64,000 nucleotides of DNA from Leptodontidium sp. MPI-SDFR-AT-0119 (lineage: Eukaryota; Ascomycota; Leotiomycetes; Helotiales; Leptodontidiaceae): positions 5,518,001-5,582,000 of the forward strand of contig JAHLEZ010000001.1 in NCBI GenBank assembly GCA_020726505.1, read 5' to 3'. Shown here piece by piece: positions 10,514 through 22,670 of this stretch; positions within the stretch are counted from its first letter, which is position 1, and each line of letters opens with the position of its first letter. Made by a program: the position numbers and the translations under genes. The notes under the pieces are model-generated. The model was given only the letters and a program-made list of their open reading frames with translations, had not been told where the DNA came from and searched no databases.

Positions 10514-12722
10514 GACTGACGATAATACTTTTAACAGAGAAAGAAGGTAGAAACGAGATAATGAGGAGAGGCTCAACTTTATGAAGGATTCATATCGGAT
10601 AAGAGCTGAAGCTGTGCCGCCTCTGGCTATGTCATGTCGATGGTGCACGCCTTCAAGCCCACGATACGACACGAGTATGGCGGGACCTAAGTTGATCAAA
10701 TAGAACGTCAGCAGACTGGCTCAGACGGCTCAGTAAGGCTGTGATCTAGATGCATGATCTTAAAGTATAATGCCAATTTATTCACTAGCGGGTGTGATGC
10801 CTGCATATATGTGACATGAACTGCATGTTCACCGGGACTTACCGTGTCTCTTCCCCCGAGTAGATCAAGGAGCAGCACTGCTTTTCATGGAACTGGAGAC
10901 GTGGAAGCGTAGTTGCCGTTCCGTTGAAACCTCCTCCTTAGAACGCCACAACAAGGGGAGATGTCCTGGACTCGAGGAGACGGGACGCACAGGCGGGCCG
11001 CAGATGTGACCCCGCTTGTTCAGATGGAAGAAGGGAGAAGAGATGAATCAGTATTGTCTCTGAAAGTGATTGTGATGTGACGTCAAGAAAATAATCATTC
11101 AAATGATATCATTGCTGCAGCTTGGCTATCCACACATTGTGATATAAATCTTGAAACGTATGTTGGGTTTTACTTCCCAATCCCTCGCTTCCTGCAGGAC
11201 TTCCGCCCCCTTCCCAGAACAACGTCAGCAAACTTTACCAAAGCAGGGGATGCATAAAAGTTACCATAGAACCAACATCTCAATCCCACGTCGGATACTC
11301 GACCTGATCCCCCGATCTGACTTTTCTAGCCTGTCTTATCTCCACACCTTCTCAGCCGCAGTCAAACGGGGAAGTTGCTCCGAAGATCTTGATTGTTTTA
11401 AGGTGTGGGTCGTGCTGAATCGAGGGAAAAGAAAGGAAAGTGACAGGCTGGGCACGGCACATGGATAATGTGAGATTGCCAAGCAGAAAAGCGCCACATT
11501 GAATGATGACTAGAAGCGCCGACGGAGATAACGATTATCGTTACGAAAGAGGAAGAGAGCGTAGGACTAACTCATAAATTGCTCTACGAGTGGTTGATTT
11601 GCATAATTGAGAAAACGTGCTGTCTTCAAGCTTCTAGTGTCAAGTTGTCCTTGTCTGGCCTAACTTCGTAAGGCAACTCCGACCCTGTGGCCAAGAATAT
11701 CAGTGGGTAACTGTGTAGACAAGATGAACCTGTAGATCAGGGTCGTCCATATGAGTCTTTTCATGTGCTACGAAGTAAGTTCCTCTAACTGGGCTGGAGC
11801 ATTAAATGCTTTTAGTTTAAACTAAGCCCCTTAACTAAGCGAGCCCTTCGTCTCACTATTTTAGTTTGCACTTTCTATGTATACAATCAATGCGTTGCTC
11901 GTTAGGGAGTTGGCTGTCAGGTCAATGGTTTTGAGGGAGTGGTGAGAGCGAATTGCAAATCTGACCGTCCAAGACTCATTATGATCGTGTCGGGGAGCTC
12001 TCTAAGCTTTGTTTGTTGAATTTGGCCTTTCATCGTCTTCACTTCCTTCTAGCCATCCAGCAAAGCCTGAGCCCAACCGCCAGATTTCCCAACAAGAATC
12101 TCCACATGGTATTCATGCGGCCTCCGTATTTCTCCGATGAAGAGGAAAGTAGACCTAAGGCCCTCCTTCAAAAGCATCATAACCTCAATCGCATTAACAG
12201 CCTCCCACCACCACATTGTCCGGCCATTATCAAAGCCACGGCATACAATCATTTCAATGGCATCATAAATCTATTCGTTCTAAGGCACCCCCATCGGCGC
12301 TAAGCCATCCAAATTATTAATAGCACAGTCAGACCTTTGAGGTTCTGGTGGTAATTGTTTTGGGGATCTTAGCCATTTTAAGAATCCGGAACGTTCTCTT
12401 CTGTTCCAATCTCTTGCAAATGATGCTTATGGAAGATGGACATGCCTCGGGTGAAAGAAACTATAGAGTCTTCAGGGTATCGTGATCACGGAAGGCAGCA
12501 GCTTCACTTCCCAGTAGGATAAACGTGGCTATGACAGCAAATAGCATTCGCTTCCAGTTGCCGCGATGTAGTGTCGAGTGCCATTGGAACCAGAGTAATC
12601 CATTATGAAGTGATGATGACTGGCTATAGGTACGTGATTCCTTCTCGCTCCAGCTGGTTCGATGGCTCGATTGCAACAACTCTCTTCAAAACCCACCCAA
12701 AGCCAACGTATGAAGATTTCAC
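10514..12722. other. 2.2 kb without a supportable gene
   Basis: Only short, unlinked frames. The minus-strand stretch 12049-12252 (67 codons, EAVNAIEVMMLLKEGL...) reads like protein but is flanked by stops and has no neighbours in frame; it could be a gene relic. No RNA gene was seen. Confidence 0.5.
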
Positions 12723-13360
12723 CTATCCATCTAAAAATTCTGATTGCCCCCATGGCACAAAAGGCAGTTGCGCCATCCTCTCCACCTGCAAAACGAGCAC
12801 CTCATTCACCAAGGTCTCAATCCTCTTAGTAAGTTCCCCAACCTGGCTCCTCAATCTCCCCAACTCCTCAGCTTGGGCAAAGAGCGAGTCAGAGAGTCTC
12901 TGCTGTTGCGCTTCCAGCTGCGGGATTCTGATCTGCAGAAGCTCGAGCTCGGCATTCTGGCGATCGCGGAAGGCTCGTTGTGAGAGTCTGTTTTGCTCTC
13001 GTCGTCTTTCTTGTCGTGTCGGGGCGGAGAGTGGAAAGTTGGCTGGGAGGCTGAACCGGCGTGTTGGTCGAAGTTTGAGTTTGTAGGGGTTAGAAGGGGG
13101 ACGGAGTTGTGGTTCGAGGAAGATTTGGGGGTGATTGGTGGGTGATTGTGGTGTGGTGAGGATGTTATTTCGGGTATCTGATGATTTGATTTTGTAAATT
13201 GGGCCGTACGTACTTTGGGAGCATCGTGCTGGAAGCTTATACTTACAGTATACACGTAAGGAATATGAGAGGCTATAGACATAGGGAAGCCAGCTGCAAG
13301 GCTCTTGTTCTGTGGCGCTTGTCTTGGTTTGAACATTCCGGTAGATTTTTGCGGTGTCAT
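12723..13360 (-). CDS. bZIP transcription factor; N-terminal exon structure uncertain
   Basis: The C-terminal frame ending at 12723 encodes a bZIP domain: the basic region RREQNRLSQRAFRDRQ, followed by a heptad Leu/Ile pattern running through LEAQQQRLSDSL, ELGRLRSQVGEL and IETLVNEVLVL. Such proteins bind DNA as dimers in the nucleus. Upstream, MTPQKSTGMFKPRQ (start 13360) runs to a good GTAAGT donor at 13246. Splicing to CAG at 13178 continues with TPTNSNFDQH, which looks like real protein but is in a different frame from the bZIP. A 47 bp intron at 13056-13010 (weak GTTCAG donor) would restore phase and give 173 aa. Otherwise there is a real frameshift or an undetected first exon. Confidence 0.7.
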
Positions 13361-14334
13361 TGGCCAGCCGAGCTTGCTTTGTGATGGCTCAGTAAAAGCA
13401 CATGGCATTGAAACAAGACTTCTTATATCAACTTGAAAGCGAAGACAGTAGTCCGATATTTCTATCACTGATATGAATGAAAATCTCATGACCGTCTCTC
13501 GCGGAATGGACCACCTCCCTAATTACCTCTTGAAGAAGTTTCCGCTCGGCGTCTTTCCCGATCACTTGGAGCCCTTGACACGGTAGATAGCATCAGGTTG
13601 ACATATGCCCTTTTAAGTAGGCGTATGTGTGTACTAGGTATTGATCTGTTGCTATGTAAATGATCGCTCCATCTTAGGATTCTCGATGGAATTCATTGGC
13701 TTGCTCGTAGTCACTGACTAACAACCAACTTTTGATTGCACAGTAATCAACAAATCCTTAGTGAGCAAGACCAGGGGGAGGGAACATATAGCCGTGAATA
13801 CTACTAGGAGTCAGGTCGTCCGAGAGAGCATATTCGTGTGACATAGATAGGCAAAACGTCGCCCGGTTTTGTGTTGGTCTTACTACTTCAGACCTTCGTT
13901 TGTCATGATCCCGCAGTTGAGCATGCAGCGAAGTCAGCTTAAATGATACCACTCCAAAGTGTGCTGATTCTTCCAATAATGTGGGCCAGATGGAATTTCG
14001 GCTGCCAGGGGATGCTATCTGACAAATCACTGTAATCAGCAGGAAATGTACAACTTGTATACAACAGAAATCTGGAAATGCATTCCAAGGTCTAGTAACA
14101 AATAGGAGAATATGATGAGAACTGCTTTCCCTGATTGACCCATGTGGCCAATAAATCATCTCTCCGTTGAAAACGCCATGAATAGCAAAGTCACTAACCC
14201 GGTGCATCATGATACAATAGATCGTAGAGAAGAAGTATGCTCAGCCCAGATGTCCCAGAGCGCCGCATATCGTGTCCCCCATTCCATTCCGAACGCCATA
14301 TTCCCATCCATCTGTCCATCCATTTGTCCATAAA
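13361..14334. other. Intergenic, no gene supported
   Basis: Lies between the bZIP start and the EAF gene 3' end. One 150-codon minus-strand frame (13758-14210) lacks any domain or low-complexity signature of a real protein. A short CATCCATCTGTC-type tandem run near 14298-14330 is the only repeat seen. Confidence 0.5.
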
Positions 14335-15241
14335 TCATTCCTCTTCGCTCTCATCGCTCTCATCGCTCTCGTTTGCGTTCAGAGCTTGTTCCAATTCCGC
14401 CTCAAGGTCCAACTCCATATCCTCCTCACTCATCTGGCCAGCATTGTTATTCGCAGGACTAGGTAGCTTGAGGTGATCGACATCTTGGTTTCTCTCCTCT
14501 TCTTCGTCGATCTCCTCTCCTTCTGCATCCTCATCCTCGTCGCTGGGTTCACTGACTGCTCGGTCGAATATTGGCGTGGACTTGTACTCGTAATTCGAGG
14601 GCGCTTCTGGGTATTCGATCGTGAGACAGTCGTCCGATTCTTCCTCCTCCGGTGTAGGTTCGCGGACAATTGGGGTTGGCTTTGGTTTCTTTGGCTTCTC
14701 GACTTTCCGGCGGGGTGGCGCGGCTTTCGTTGGGTCGGTCTTCTTTAATCCTTTTGATACCTTTCTTTGTGGTGCTGAAGTTTGCGCCTTGGACGCGGGC
14801 AGTTGGGGGTATTGCGTCCGTAGCTTTGCTGCGTCTTGGATCCAAGGAGCGCTCGTAAGGTTCATGTCAAATGTAGAGTCGACTTGATGTAGAACAAAGT
14901 GTTTCTTTTCCGGGTCGAATATGAGGACATATTGGTCACTACCTGATGTTCGTACGCCTTGATAGGAATACTTGTCGGAGTCGTCTTTGAGGGAGAGGTC
15001 GTAGCTTGAAGGATCGGATCCGGAAGGTCGCAGGTGAAGGGAGTTGCGCGAGGAGTCTGAGGAAGGGTCTGGTTTGTGATTATCTATTCAAGTACTGTCA
15101 GTCCCGTTTGCAGATCAAGATGGCGATCGTACATCTTATCCCAGTGTATGTCTCTTTTGTCCTTGCAGCCCGGCCCATCAATGCATCGCTCAATACGATG
15201 GGATACTTGCCGGGTTGGTCGATTTCTATTGAACCTGCCAT
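14335..15241 (-). CDS. EAF-family RNA polymerase II elongation factor
   Basis: Two exons, 15241-15133 and 15083-14335, joined in phase 1 across a 49 bp intron, give 285 aa. The N-terminal EAF domain is clear: MAGSIEIDQPGKYPIVLSD, then YSYQGVRTSG, and DQYVLIFDPEKKHFVLHQVD. EAF proteins bind ELL and stimulate Pol II transcription elongation in the nucleus (known for human EAF1/2 and fission yeast Eaf1). The C-terminal half is a basic stretch followed by strongly acidic, Glu/Asp/Ser-rich sequence ending in repeated SDE units, the usual transactivation-like tail. The start was chosen from the family N-terminus. Confidence 0.85.
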
Positions 15242-15590
15242 GGCTGCTCTGGTTCCTGTCTCGACAGAAGCGCAGGTGGCAGAAAATTGTGCGTGCTGAC
15301 AGAGTTGTATGTTGTTGGAAGTGAAAGGAAGAGTGAGGTGAGGTTGAGGTGGAGTGGACCCAAGCCGCTACGGGAGGCTAGACCCCGCGCCCGGGTTCTG
15401 TCTGGGATCTTGACTGTAAATTTAGCGACGACTCCAGGCCCTTTGACTGGTTATTCACATCAACAGCACTTTAAAGTGCAACTTTGGTTTCTGGATGCCT
15501 TCATCACCAAACTGTCCTGTGAAGAGATTCCACTGTTAAAGTAGTAGCAACTGTCCAGAGAATGGCACACTAGCTCCAACCTTACTTCTC
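15242..15590. other. Shared upstream region of EAF gene and the phosphotransferase pseudogene
   Basis: About 350 bp between divergent starts. No motif stood out beyond ordinary promoter-like sequence. Confidence 0.4.
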
Positions 15591-17128
15591 GTGTCTGTTG
15601 AGATGGCAAAACCCGTGGAGAGCGCCAGGCAAGATTTCGACGAGCTCGCATGGGACAAAAATGACGAAGAATGGAAAGAGGCCCAGAAGGCGCTAAGCAA
15701 GAAGTCCTTGTGTCGTCGCCTTGAAGTACTGGCGGCAGACAAATTTGGAAAGCCTGCAACCTGGATTACCCCGATGATCATTGGCGGCTACAACAATCTG
15801 TATCGAATATGCATAGAGGAATTCTCCCCCGATGTTCTCGTTCGACGGCCCTCGGTCAGTCAAGCCCAGTTTCCAGAGGAGAAAACTCTCCGAGAGGCGG
15901 CAACTGCAAAGTACATTAAACAGAATACCAAAATACCTACTCCGCAGGTGTTCTTTTACAGCGATTTCTCTGACGTTGGGCCGTTCATCATTATAGAGCG
16001 CGTTGAGCACAAATCAACCTTATCCCATGCCCTGACAACGCCCGGAGTTGATCGTTCAATAACTCACGCCTTGGATCCAAACATCTCTCAAGCTACATTG
16101 GAAGGCTTTTACCTGAAAGTGGCGAAGATCATCTTGGAACTCTCATATCATAAATTTCCACAGATCGGATCCTTGCTCGAAGCAGACGAGGGTTCATTCT
16201 CCGCGGGCGGGCGACCTATTACTCAAAATATGAGCGACATGCTTCAGCTCGCCAACATCCCTTTATCTTTCTTCTCCCCAGAATTCAAGGCTTTCAAATC
16301 CTCGGACGAGTATTACGTGAACCTAGCCCGAGAACATCTGGTACAGCTAACATTCCAGCACAACGACTTGGTCAAATCAGCGGACCACTGCCGCAACAAG
16401 TACGTTGCTCGCCACCTTTTTTATCAGCTGGCAGAGCAAGGCCGACTCTCTACATTTGGATTCGCTAAAGATAATTGGTCTGCCTAAGCAAGAACCAAAA
16501 CTTTAAAACTCTTACCAGCGCCTTCAAACTCAGACTCGTTTAGGCTCTATGGCGATGATTTCCGCCCAGGAAACATGTTGATCAACGATGCCGACGAAAT
16601 TGTGTCTGTAATTGACTGGGAATTTACGTATGCTGCGCCTACACAGTTCGTGCTCGATCCACCTGGTGGCTACTACTTGACACTCCGGAAATGTGGGATG
16701 CTGGCATCGACGATTGGGTGGAGAATTACGAGCTTCGACTTGAGACATGGCTATCCGCCATGAAGGAAGCGGAAGAAAATACAGATTCGGAATTAAAAAC
16801 TTCGGAACTCCTATTGTCGGCATACATGAGAGAGAGCTGGGAAACGGGGCGGTTCTGGCTGACTTATGCGGCTCGGAAGAGCTGGGCGTTTGACACTGTC
16901 TTCTGGAACTATTTGGATGAGAGGTTCTTCGGACGGAGGGAAGGTCACGTTGAGAAAAACGAGCTTTGGAAGACAAGAGAGCATCTTCTAACTGAAAATG
17001 CGAGGAATGGGATGGAGCCATTTGTGGAACGGAAGATAGAGGAGATGAAGGAGCGGAAACTGGTCGACTGGGAACCGGAATTAGCGAGGAGTCGTCTAAA
17101 AGAGATGCTTTTGGATAGTGAAATGTAG
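15591..17128 (+). pseudogene. Aminoglycoside-phosphotransferase-like (APH/choline kinase fold) gene with a stop and a frameshift
   Basis: Fungal APH-family proteins are kinase-fold enzymes of mostly unknown substrate. The frame opens at 15591 (or MAKPVES at 15603) and shows GGYNNLYRI (ATP loop), the brace FIIIERVEH, and then, in the same frame but after TAA at 16485-16487, LYGDDFRPGNML (catalytic loop) and VIDWEF (metal-binding DFG-like Asp). The stop falls where a Gln would be expected (DNWSA then stop). At about 16660-16668 the sequence reads DPPGG in one frame while LLLDTPEMWDAGIDDWV continues in the next; one missing T would restore the usual PPWWLLLD. The rest to 17128 (SWETGRFWLTYAARKSWAFD) is well preserved. 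Two independent lesions argue for a recent pseudogene, unless they are assembly errors. Confidence 0.82.
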
Positions 17129-17543
17129 TAAAGACTGAAGTTTGCCTTCAGGAATCATTGATGATGGCGCAAGATTAATAGAGATCCTCGAATCAATTCA
17201 TTAGGGATTGGAATGTTAATTGGTCGTTGAGGCACAGTGCGTCCAGAGACCTCCTAAAAAGGGGCCAGTTGTAGGGTCCTTAGCAGTAGTCGTGCTACAA
17301 GGCGAAGATAAAGTAAACTCTCATGTTATCTGCTTTACTCAAATGAATTATATTGTAATGTACCCAAACCGCTGATCACTGTCGGGTCTAGCAAGGCGAT
17401 TTTTCGCTAAGATGTAAACAAGACAACAAGAAAATATATCAACCAATTCATTCACATGGTATATGTCCGCACCGTGATAACTCCCGTACAATCCAACACC
17501 GGCATACCAAAACAAAAGGAACCCACATAATAGTGGTATATTT
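17129..17543. other. Convergent 3' intergenic region
   Basis: About 415 bp between two 3' ends; nothing recognised. Confidence 0.4.
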
Positions 17544-19287
17544 TCAGCCCATCTTGACGTCTGGGACTCCATCATAGCCATTCATACCCCTACTCATCGG
17601 CGGTAGTTCCGAAGGGGGCTTCTCCATAGGGGATAGGGGGTTCGTTTCTCGCTCACCATCTTCTCTCCTCGAGCGTCTTAACCGTTCGCACCATTCCTCG
17701 GCGCTGACAATCGTGCCGTCCAGCACACCGGATACCTGCGCCATCATATCTAGACCTTCTTTGGCCAACACAAGAACGCGGTTTGCCCCCTCCGTGACCT
17801 CCATGTCAGCATTCTCGCCAGTCCGGCCACCTTCCGATGGCCGTGTACTAGCGAGTCTAAACCGCTGAGGTAGCGATGTGAGGTGTCTTCGGACAAGCAC
17901 CCTAGCGTTCTCTGGTAGGGCGCCGCCGGCGTATTTGGATACTATGTCCACGACTTCCTTGAGCGTCTTCAAGACATCTCTCTTTAGCTCTGCAATTTTT
18001 GCGTTGAGTGCAGATCGTTCTGCATCGCTGCGGACGATAAGTTGACCTGGCTGCTCTGAGCCCTCAATGGCTCCTGAAGCATTTACGCTATTACCGTTGT
18101 CGTATTGTTCCAAGGCGCTCTTGAGAGCCAGGATGACCTTTCCAATATGCTCGTTTGCCCAGCGCAGCCATCCAAGACAATATTTCAGACTTCGGAGGGA
18201 CTCTTCGCTCATGGCGACACTAAGACCGCTGGTAGAGAGAACGAGCCGCGATTGCCATGAGCTTCCTAGGGATCTGGCCTCGTCTTGCGATTGTGTAGGA
18301 ATCAAAGCGTTTGCTTCGTAGCTGGGGCTCCGATACTCATCGTAAGCCGGCAAACTCTCCACGGTAGATCCTTGGCTTGGCCTGCGCTGTCGATGTTGCA
18401 ACACCTGTCTATGGACTGGGTAGGGATCATGCGGTCCATTGGAATCCATTTCCACATCATCTGTGGCTACTTTCCTCCTTTTGTTGGACCCTTGCGAGTC
18501 AAGTTCTCCGTCGGGTTGGTGATGACTTGGTTTTCGTCCGCCGAGAAACCAACGCACCCCTCCTTCTACACCTGTTATGCGCCCAACTGAACCCACGGTG
18601 TTGACCACGGGTGTGAACCTCCTTTCCACATATTCTGCACTAGACTTAAACCGAGGACTGTAGTTCTTCGATGCCGAATAGGCGGAGAGGGAACCACCAA
18701 TGGCGGTACCAATTATTGGGTGTGATGTGGTGAGAAGAGAAAGGAGGGGTTCTGGCTGCGCTCCTCTGTCTGGATGAATACGGGGAGAAGATGGAGGTAA
18801 GGATCTATTGTGCTGTGGAGGCGAGCCTATGAAGTCTGGAACAGATGGGTTAGTAGGTTTGTGTGAAGTAAAATGTTCCTCAATGTTGCATACCTGCTCT
18901 GAGATCTCCGAGCGCTTCAGCCGCAAGTCGCACATCCGGATCGTCAATCGATAACACACTTCCACCCCGCCGCCCTCTACTATCCATTCCATCAAGATCC
19001 ATCGTTTTTGGCGAGTCCATTCCTCTCGAGCTCTGGGTCTTGGGCGACAGTGCCGAAGGCCCGGGCTGATAATACGCTGTCAACGGATTCGAGGACGGCC
19101 AGACAAACTGATGCTCTTCAGTTCGAAATCGGGGTTCTGCTGGCGGAGGTGGCAGTGGTGGTAAAACACGCTCATGATGAAAAGGCGGTGGATCTACTGT
19201 GGGAACAGAAGGGAAATTCAGAGATTGGGGATCGTGAGATTGTGTGTAGGAAGGAGGTTGCTCCCGTTGCATGTGATCCTGCTCCAT
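17544..19287 (-). CDS. OPI1: Opi1-family transcriptional regulator (OPI1/CCG-8-like), 561 aa
   Basis: Exons 19287-18894 and 18835-17544 join in phase 1 over a 57 bp intron with CTACTAAC branch. The Pro-rich N-terminus is followed by DDPDVRLAAEALGDLRA, a central stretch ITGVEGGVRWFLGGRK, the nuclear-signal-like cluster NKRRKV, and the long helical Opi1 domain (SLKYCLGWLRWANEHIGKVI to LTSLPQRFRLAS). In budding yeast Opi1 binds phosphatidic acid at the ER and represses INO genes. In Neurospora the homologue CCG-8 links clock and lipid metabolism. The same broad role, lipid-responsive transcription control, is inferred here. The region upstream is shared with the divergent dioxygenase at 20102. 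Confidence 0.88.
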
Positions 19288-20101
19288 CTTCTCTCACAAC
19301 CGCCGACGGAAGCCAGAACAGAATGCACTCAGTCGTTAGACGAAAGATTCGTAGGAATTTCCGTATTGCTATTGCAGATTTGATCGTACCCCATTCATGA
19401 GGTGGGTTGTGTTGGAAGTTGGTCCTCGGTCGGCGCAGATTCGGTTTGTCAGGTTGTCCAGCGGTCCAGCGGTCAACGAGCGAGTAACTGCTTGCAAGTT
19501 ACAACTCCACCAGAAAGTACTGCGAAAAAGCCAGCACGGAAGCTGCAAAATCAAGTACCCAGATCGAGTGGCGACATGTATGTCTCTCTACTTGCCGCTG
19601 TCACCATCTGCCTCGGGGAAGTTGTAGAGGGAAGTGTCGTTGTCGCATTGTCACATGTGAGAATTGGAAAGCAGCCGCTATCAAGTTTCTGATGGACATG
19701 TGCCAGAGTTTGCCAAGAATACCAATGCACAGTCACATGATGCACAGTAACGTGACCGTGGCCTCTGCTAGCGGAAGATCCGTGCCTTGCATCCATCAAA
19801 GGTGGGGAAATGGAGGGGCAGGCATGTCAGCCACTAAATAGAGGTTGCGCTGCTCCATGCCGTCCGACGGGGACTAACACTTATTGTGACAATTGACTGA
19901 AAAGCACGCAATTCGTGATCGGCGTAGTATCTGGTCCTCGTCATTGTTGTAACAAAAGTAAAAACATTTCCATTTAACTTCCCGTTTCCTGTCTCTGATC
20001 CTTTTTCTGATTTGTTCCTTCTCGTCCTGCACACATCAACGGTACCTCATCAATAAATAGCCAAGTCACATCTCCCTCTACCCGAGTTATACCAGACCAT
20101 C
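19288..20101. other. Divergent promoter region, OPI1-like / TauD-like genes
   Basis: About 810 bp. No clear binding site or RNA gene identified. Confidence 0.4.
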
Positions 20102-21439
20102 ATGGCCCCTTCACTTCTTGAAAGCCAACCAGCGGCACCCCACCAATTATCAAACCCCTCCCAGAAGCCTGTGGACAGAAAGATCTTTCCCGACGGTATC
20201 AAGACCTCGGGTCAGCACCCTCCCTTGTACGACCAGATCAAGCCATACTCCAGTTTCCCCAAAGAGATTTCCGGAGAGACTGTCTGGAAGGCAGAGGATT
20301 ACAAGGACAATCCGGAAAGATGGGTACATGTATTCAATGATGATGAGATTGACGAATTGAGCGCTGCTGCCGACAAGTTCCTGGCTGATAAGACACCCCT
20401 GACTGGTATCTCTAAGGTAAGCATACCTACCACCCACAGTTAGAGCAACCACTAAGATATAAAACACAGGAGAACTTCGTCATCCCAAAATTAGGAGCCT
20501 TATTGACATCCATCCGAACCGAGATCTTGAACGGCAAGGGATTTATCCTATTCAAAGGCTTCCCAGTCGAGAAATGGGGAAACCACAAGTCTGCCGTGGC
20601 ATACATGGGCCTTGGCACTGTTTTGGGATATTTCGTCAGTCAGAACGGTCGAGGCCATGTCCTAGGACATGTCAAAGATGTCGGCGATGATCCGACACAG
20701 ACCCACAAAGTGCGGATTTACAGGACGAACGCACGGTATGTTACTATGTTCCAACTTGTCACTCGACAGCCAGCGGAGGATGTTTGGATGTGGCGCTAAT
20801 GAATGTTTCAACAGCCAATTCTTCCATGCCGACGACTCTGACATCGTCGGGCTCCTCTGCATCGCTCGAGCTCTCGAAGGCGGCGAATCCGACATCGTCT
20901 CCTCCCACCACGTCTGGAACACTCTCCAAAAAGAACGTCCCGACGTCGCCGAAACACTCACGAAACCCATCTGGTATTTCGACCGCAAAGGCGAAGTAAG
21001 CGTCGGTGAAGAGTCCTACATCAAGACCTCAGTTTTCTACCTCGAGCGCGGCGAGAATGGTCGCGTATACAGCAAATGGGACCCCTACTACGTCAAGAGT
21101 CTGAGTCGCTTCATGGATGCCGGCGTCATCCCTCAACTGTCCCCTGAGCAGGTCGAGGCTGCCAAAGTGCTGGAGGAGACATGCCATCGCTTGAGATTGC
21201 ATATGATTCTTGAGGTTGGAGATATCCAGTTCTTGAGTAACGAGCACGTGTTGCATGCGAGAACTGAGTACAAGGACCATGCTCCACCTACGCCGAGGAG
21301 ACATCTGATGAGGTTATGGCTTGCGACTCCTGAGTCGGAAGGTGGGTGGAAGTTACCTTTCCATGATTCGGCGGAGAAGAAGAGGGGTGGTATCCAGGTT
21401 AATAACCAACCTCCTGTTTGTCCCCTGGATGCTGAGTAG
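20102..21439 (+). CDS. TauD/TfdA-type Fe(II)/2-oxoglutarate dioxygenase, 401 aa
   Basis: Three exons, 20102-20416, 20470-20735 and 20815-21439, with in-phase GT-AG introns of 53 and 79 bp. The family hydroxylates small substrates such as taurine or other sulfonates using 2-oxoglutarate and oxygen. Metal ligands are visible: HAD in QFFHADDSDI at the start of exon 3 and the distal His in EHVLHARTEY; RRHLMRLWL supplies the Arg that binds 2-oxoglutarate. N-terminal features KPYSSFPKEISGETVWKAED and ILFKGFPVE are typical of fungal members. No organelle signal is obvious. Specificity is not determined: taurine, other alkyl sulfonates and non-sulfur acids are all possible. It starts divergently from the Opi1-like gene. 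Confidence 0.88.
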
Positions 21440-22670
21440 ACGGACTGTTTTATGTATATAATTAGATTTTTCTTATAGGGCCGCTTTACGAACAACAATT
21501 GGCTTTCACATGACCACCTTTTCTCTCGCTTAAGCAATAAATATCTTCATGTAAACACTACAAATACAGCAAAGCAACTAACCATCTCATTGCCAACAAT
21601 TACAAAAAAGAAATTGCCTCAGTCAAGTCAAATGAAGGAGGGCTGAATGGGGGCTAACAATATCTCAATTTATCTCCTAGGTACCGTACTTGTATTGAGC
21701 GAGTTGGGAATTACATCTAGAAGACAATTACATCGAACCCAAATCCACGTACAAGCATAGAATAATCGATTTACCCAAAGCACGTACTCTACCACTGAAC
21801 TATCCAGCCATGATTGGGAAATATTCCTCTCTTGTATTGCGGGTAGAAACAATTGTGCGGAGGTTGCGTGGGAAGGGCTTGCCTATAAGCGAAAAAAATA
21901 TATATGCCCTTCATGTAACCAAACAAGCAAATCCCTGACATCTCTCCAGCTGGTGGCTTCCGAATTGCGTGTTTCCATTGGTCGGTAAGGTAGTCCCACA
22001 CATCTATGCTAGCGTTAAGTTGTTAGTTCCGGATGTGTGGACTCGACTTTTGTTCATTTTCGCTAATAGTTTTACATGCTTCAAAAAAAAAAATTGTGTT
22101 ATTTCTCTCTCTCTTTTTTTCCCCCTCGTTAACCGAAACATTTCCTTGTACATGTAATTAAATAAACAGAAACCTGATGTGTGATGTGGCGACAGCTTAG
22201 TTATGGGATTATATTAAAGGGGTAAGAATTTCGGAGATGGGTGGTTGTTTGCGGTGGGGAATCACAACGCACAGGAGGTGAGTGATGTGGTTGGCTATAT
22301 CAGGAGGGGCGAGAGTTTGGCCGGGACAGAAGATAAAATAGAGAAGATCATTATTTAACGGTGTGTATTTGGCTTTTTGAGGATGTAACCTTCTGTGGTG
22401 TATTAAGAGGGTGAAAGCGGTGTAAAATAAGTAATAGGGAGAATATGAGAGTGAATCTCGCTTGAAAAGGGGTGTTGAGTCAACATCTAAGCGAGCAGAT
22501 TATCTCCATCTAGTAATCATCAATGCACCAGACATCACTGTGCTGTCATCAATTATGGGTTCCGAATGTGGTTGTGTTGCAATTGTTTACATTCAATATT
22601 CAATTGCGTGGGTATTCAAGTGACCAACCAAACTCCTCGCTAATGTTCCCTATAAAAACAAACGCCCAAC
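21440..22670. other. 1.2 kb intergenic with a tRNA-like relic and simple repeats
   Basis: Contains the tRNA-like element at 21731-21809 and a run of A, CT-rich and T/C homopolymers around 22081-22128. No coding region supported. Confidence 0.5.
21731..21809 (-). pseudogene. tRNA-like relic (Pro TGG-like) truncated after the T loop
   Basis: Read on the minus strand, GTTCAGTGGTAGAGT matches the tRNA A box/D arm. A six-pair anticodon-type stem (ACGTGC with GTACGT) encloses TTTGGG plus about 20 intron-like bases. GGGTTCGAT resembles a B box. The 3' halves of the T stem and acceptor stem do not pair, so this is not a functional tRNA as I read it; it may be a tRNA pseudogene or SINE head. Confidence 0.35.

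Noticed and set aside
12049..12252. 67-codon minus-strand frame that reads like protein
   Set aside because: Flanking sequence has stops in all frames and no splice sites joining it to another exon; kept only as a possible relic.
13758..14210. 150-codon minus-strand frame
   Set aside because: No recognisable family or structure, and no support from neighbours.
16475..16530. Possible 41 bp intron (GTCTGC...CCAG) that would remove the TAA in the APH-like gene
   Set aside because: It changes the reading frame so that the conserved LYGDDFRPGNML motif is lost; the stop is in the same frame as that motif.
15591..17128. Repeat-induced point mutation of the APH-like gene
   Set aside because: Only one change fits CpA to TpA; the rest of the gene keeps normal composition, and a deletion is not a RIP product.
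20102..21439. Linking the TauD-like dioxygenase to the MET16 sulfur circuit
   Set aside because: I found no full CYS3-type palindrome in its upstream region and the genes are 22 kb apart.
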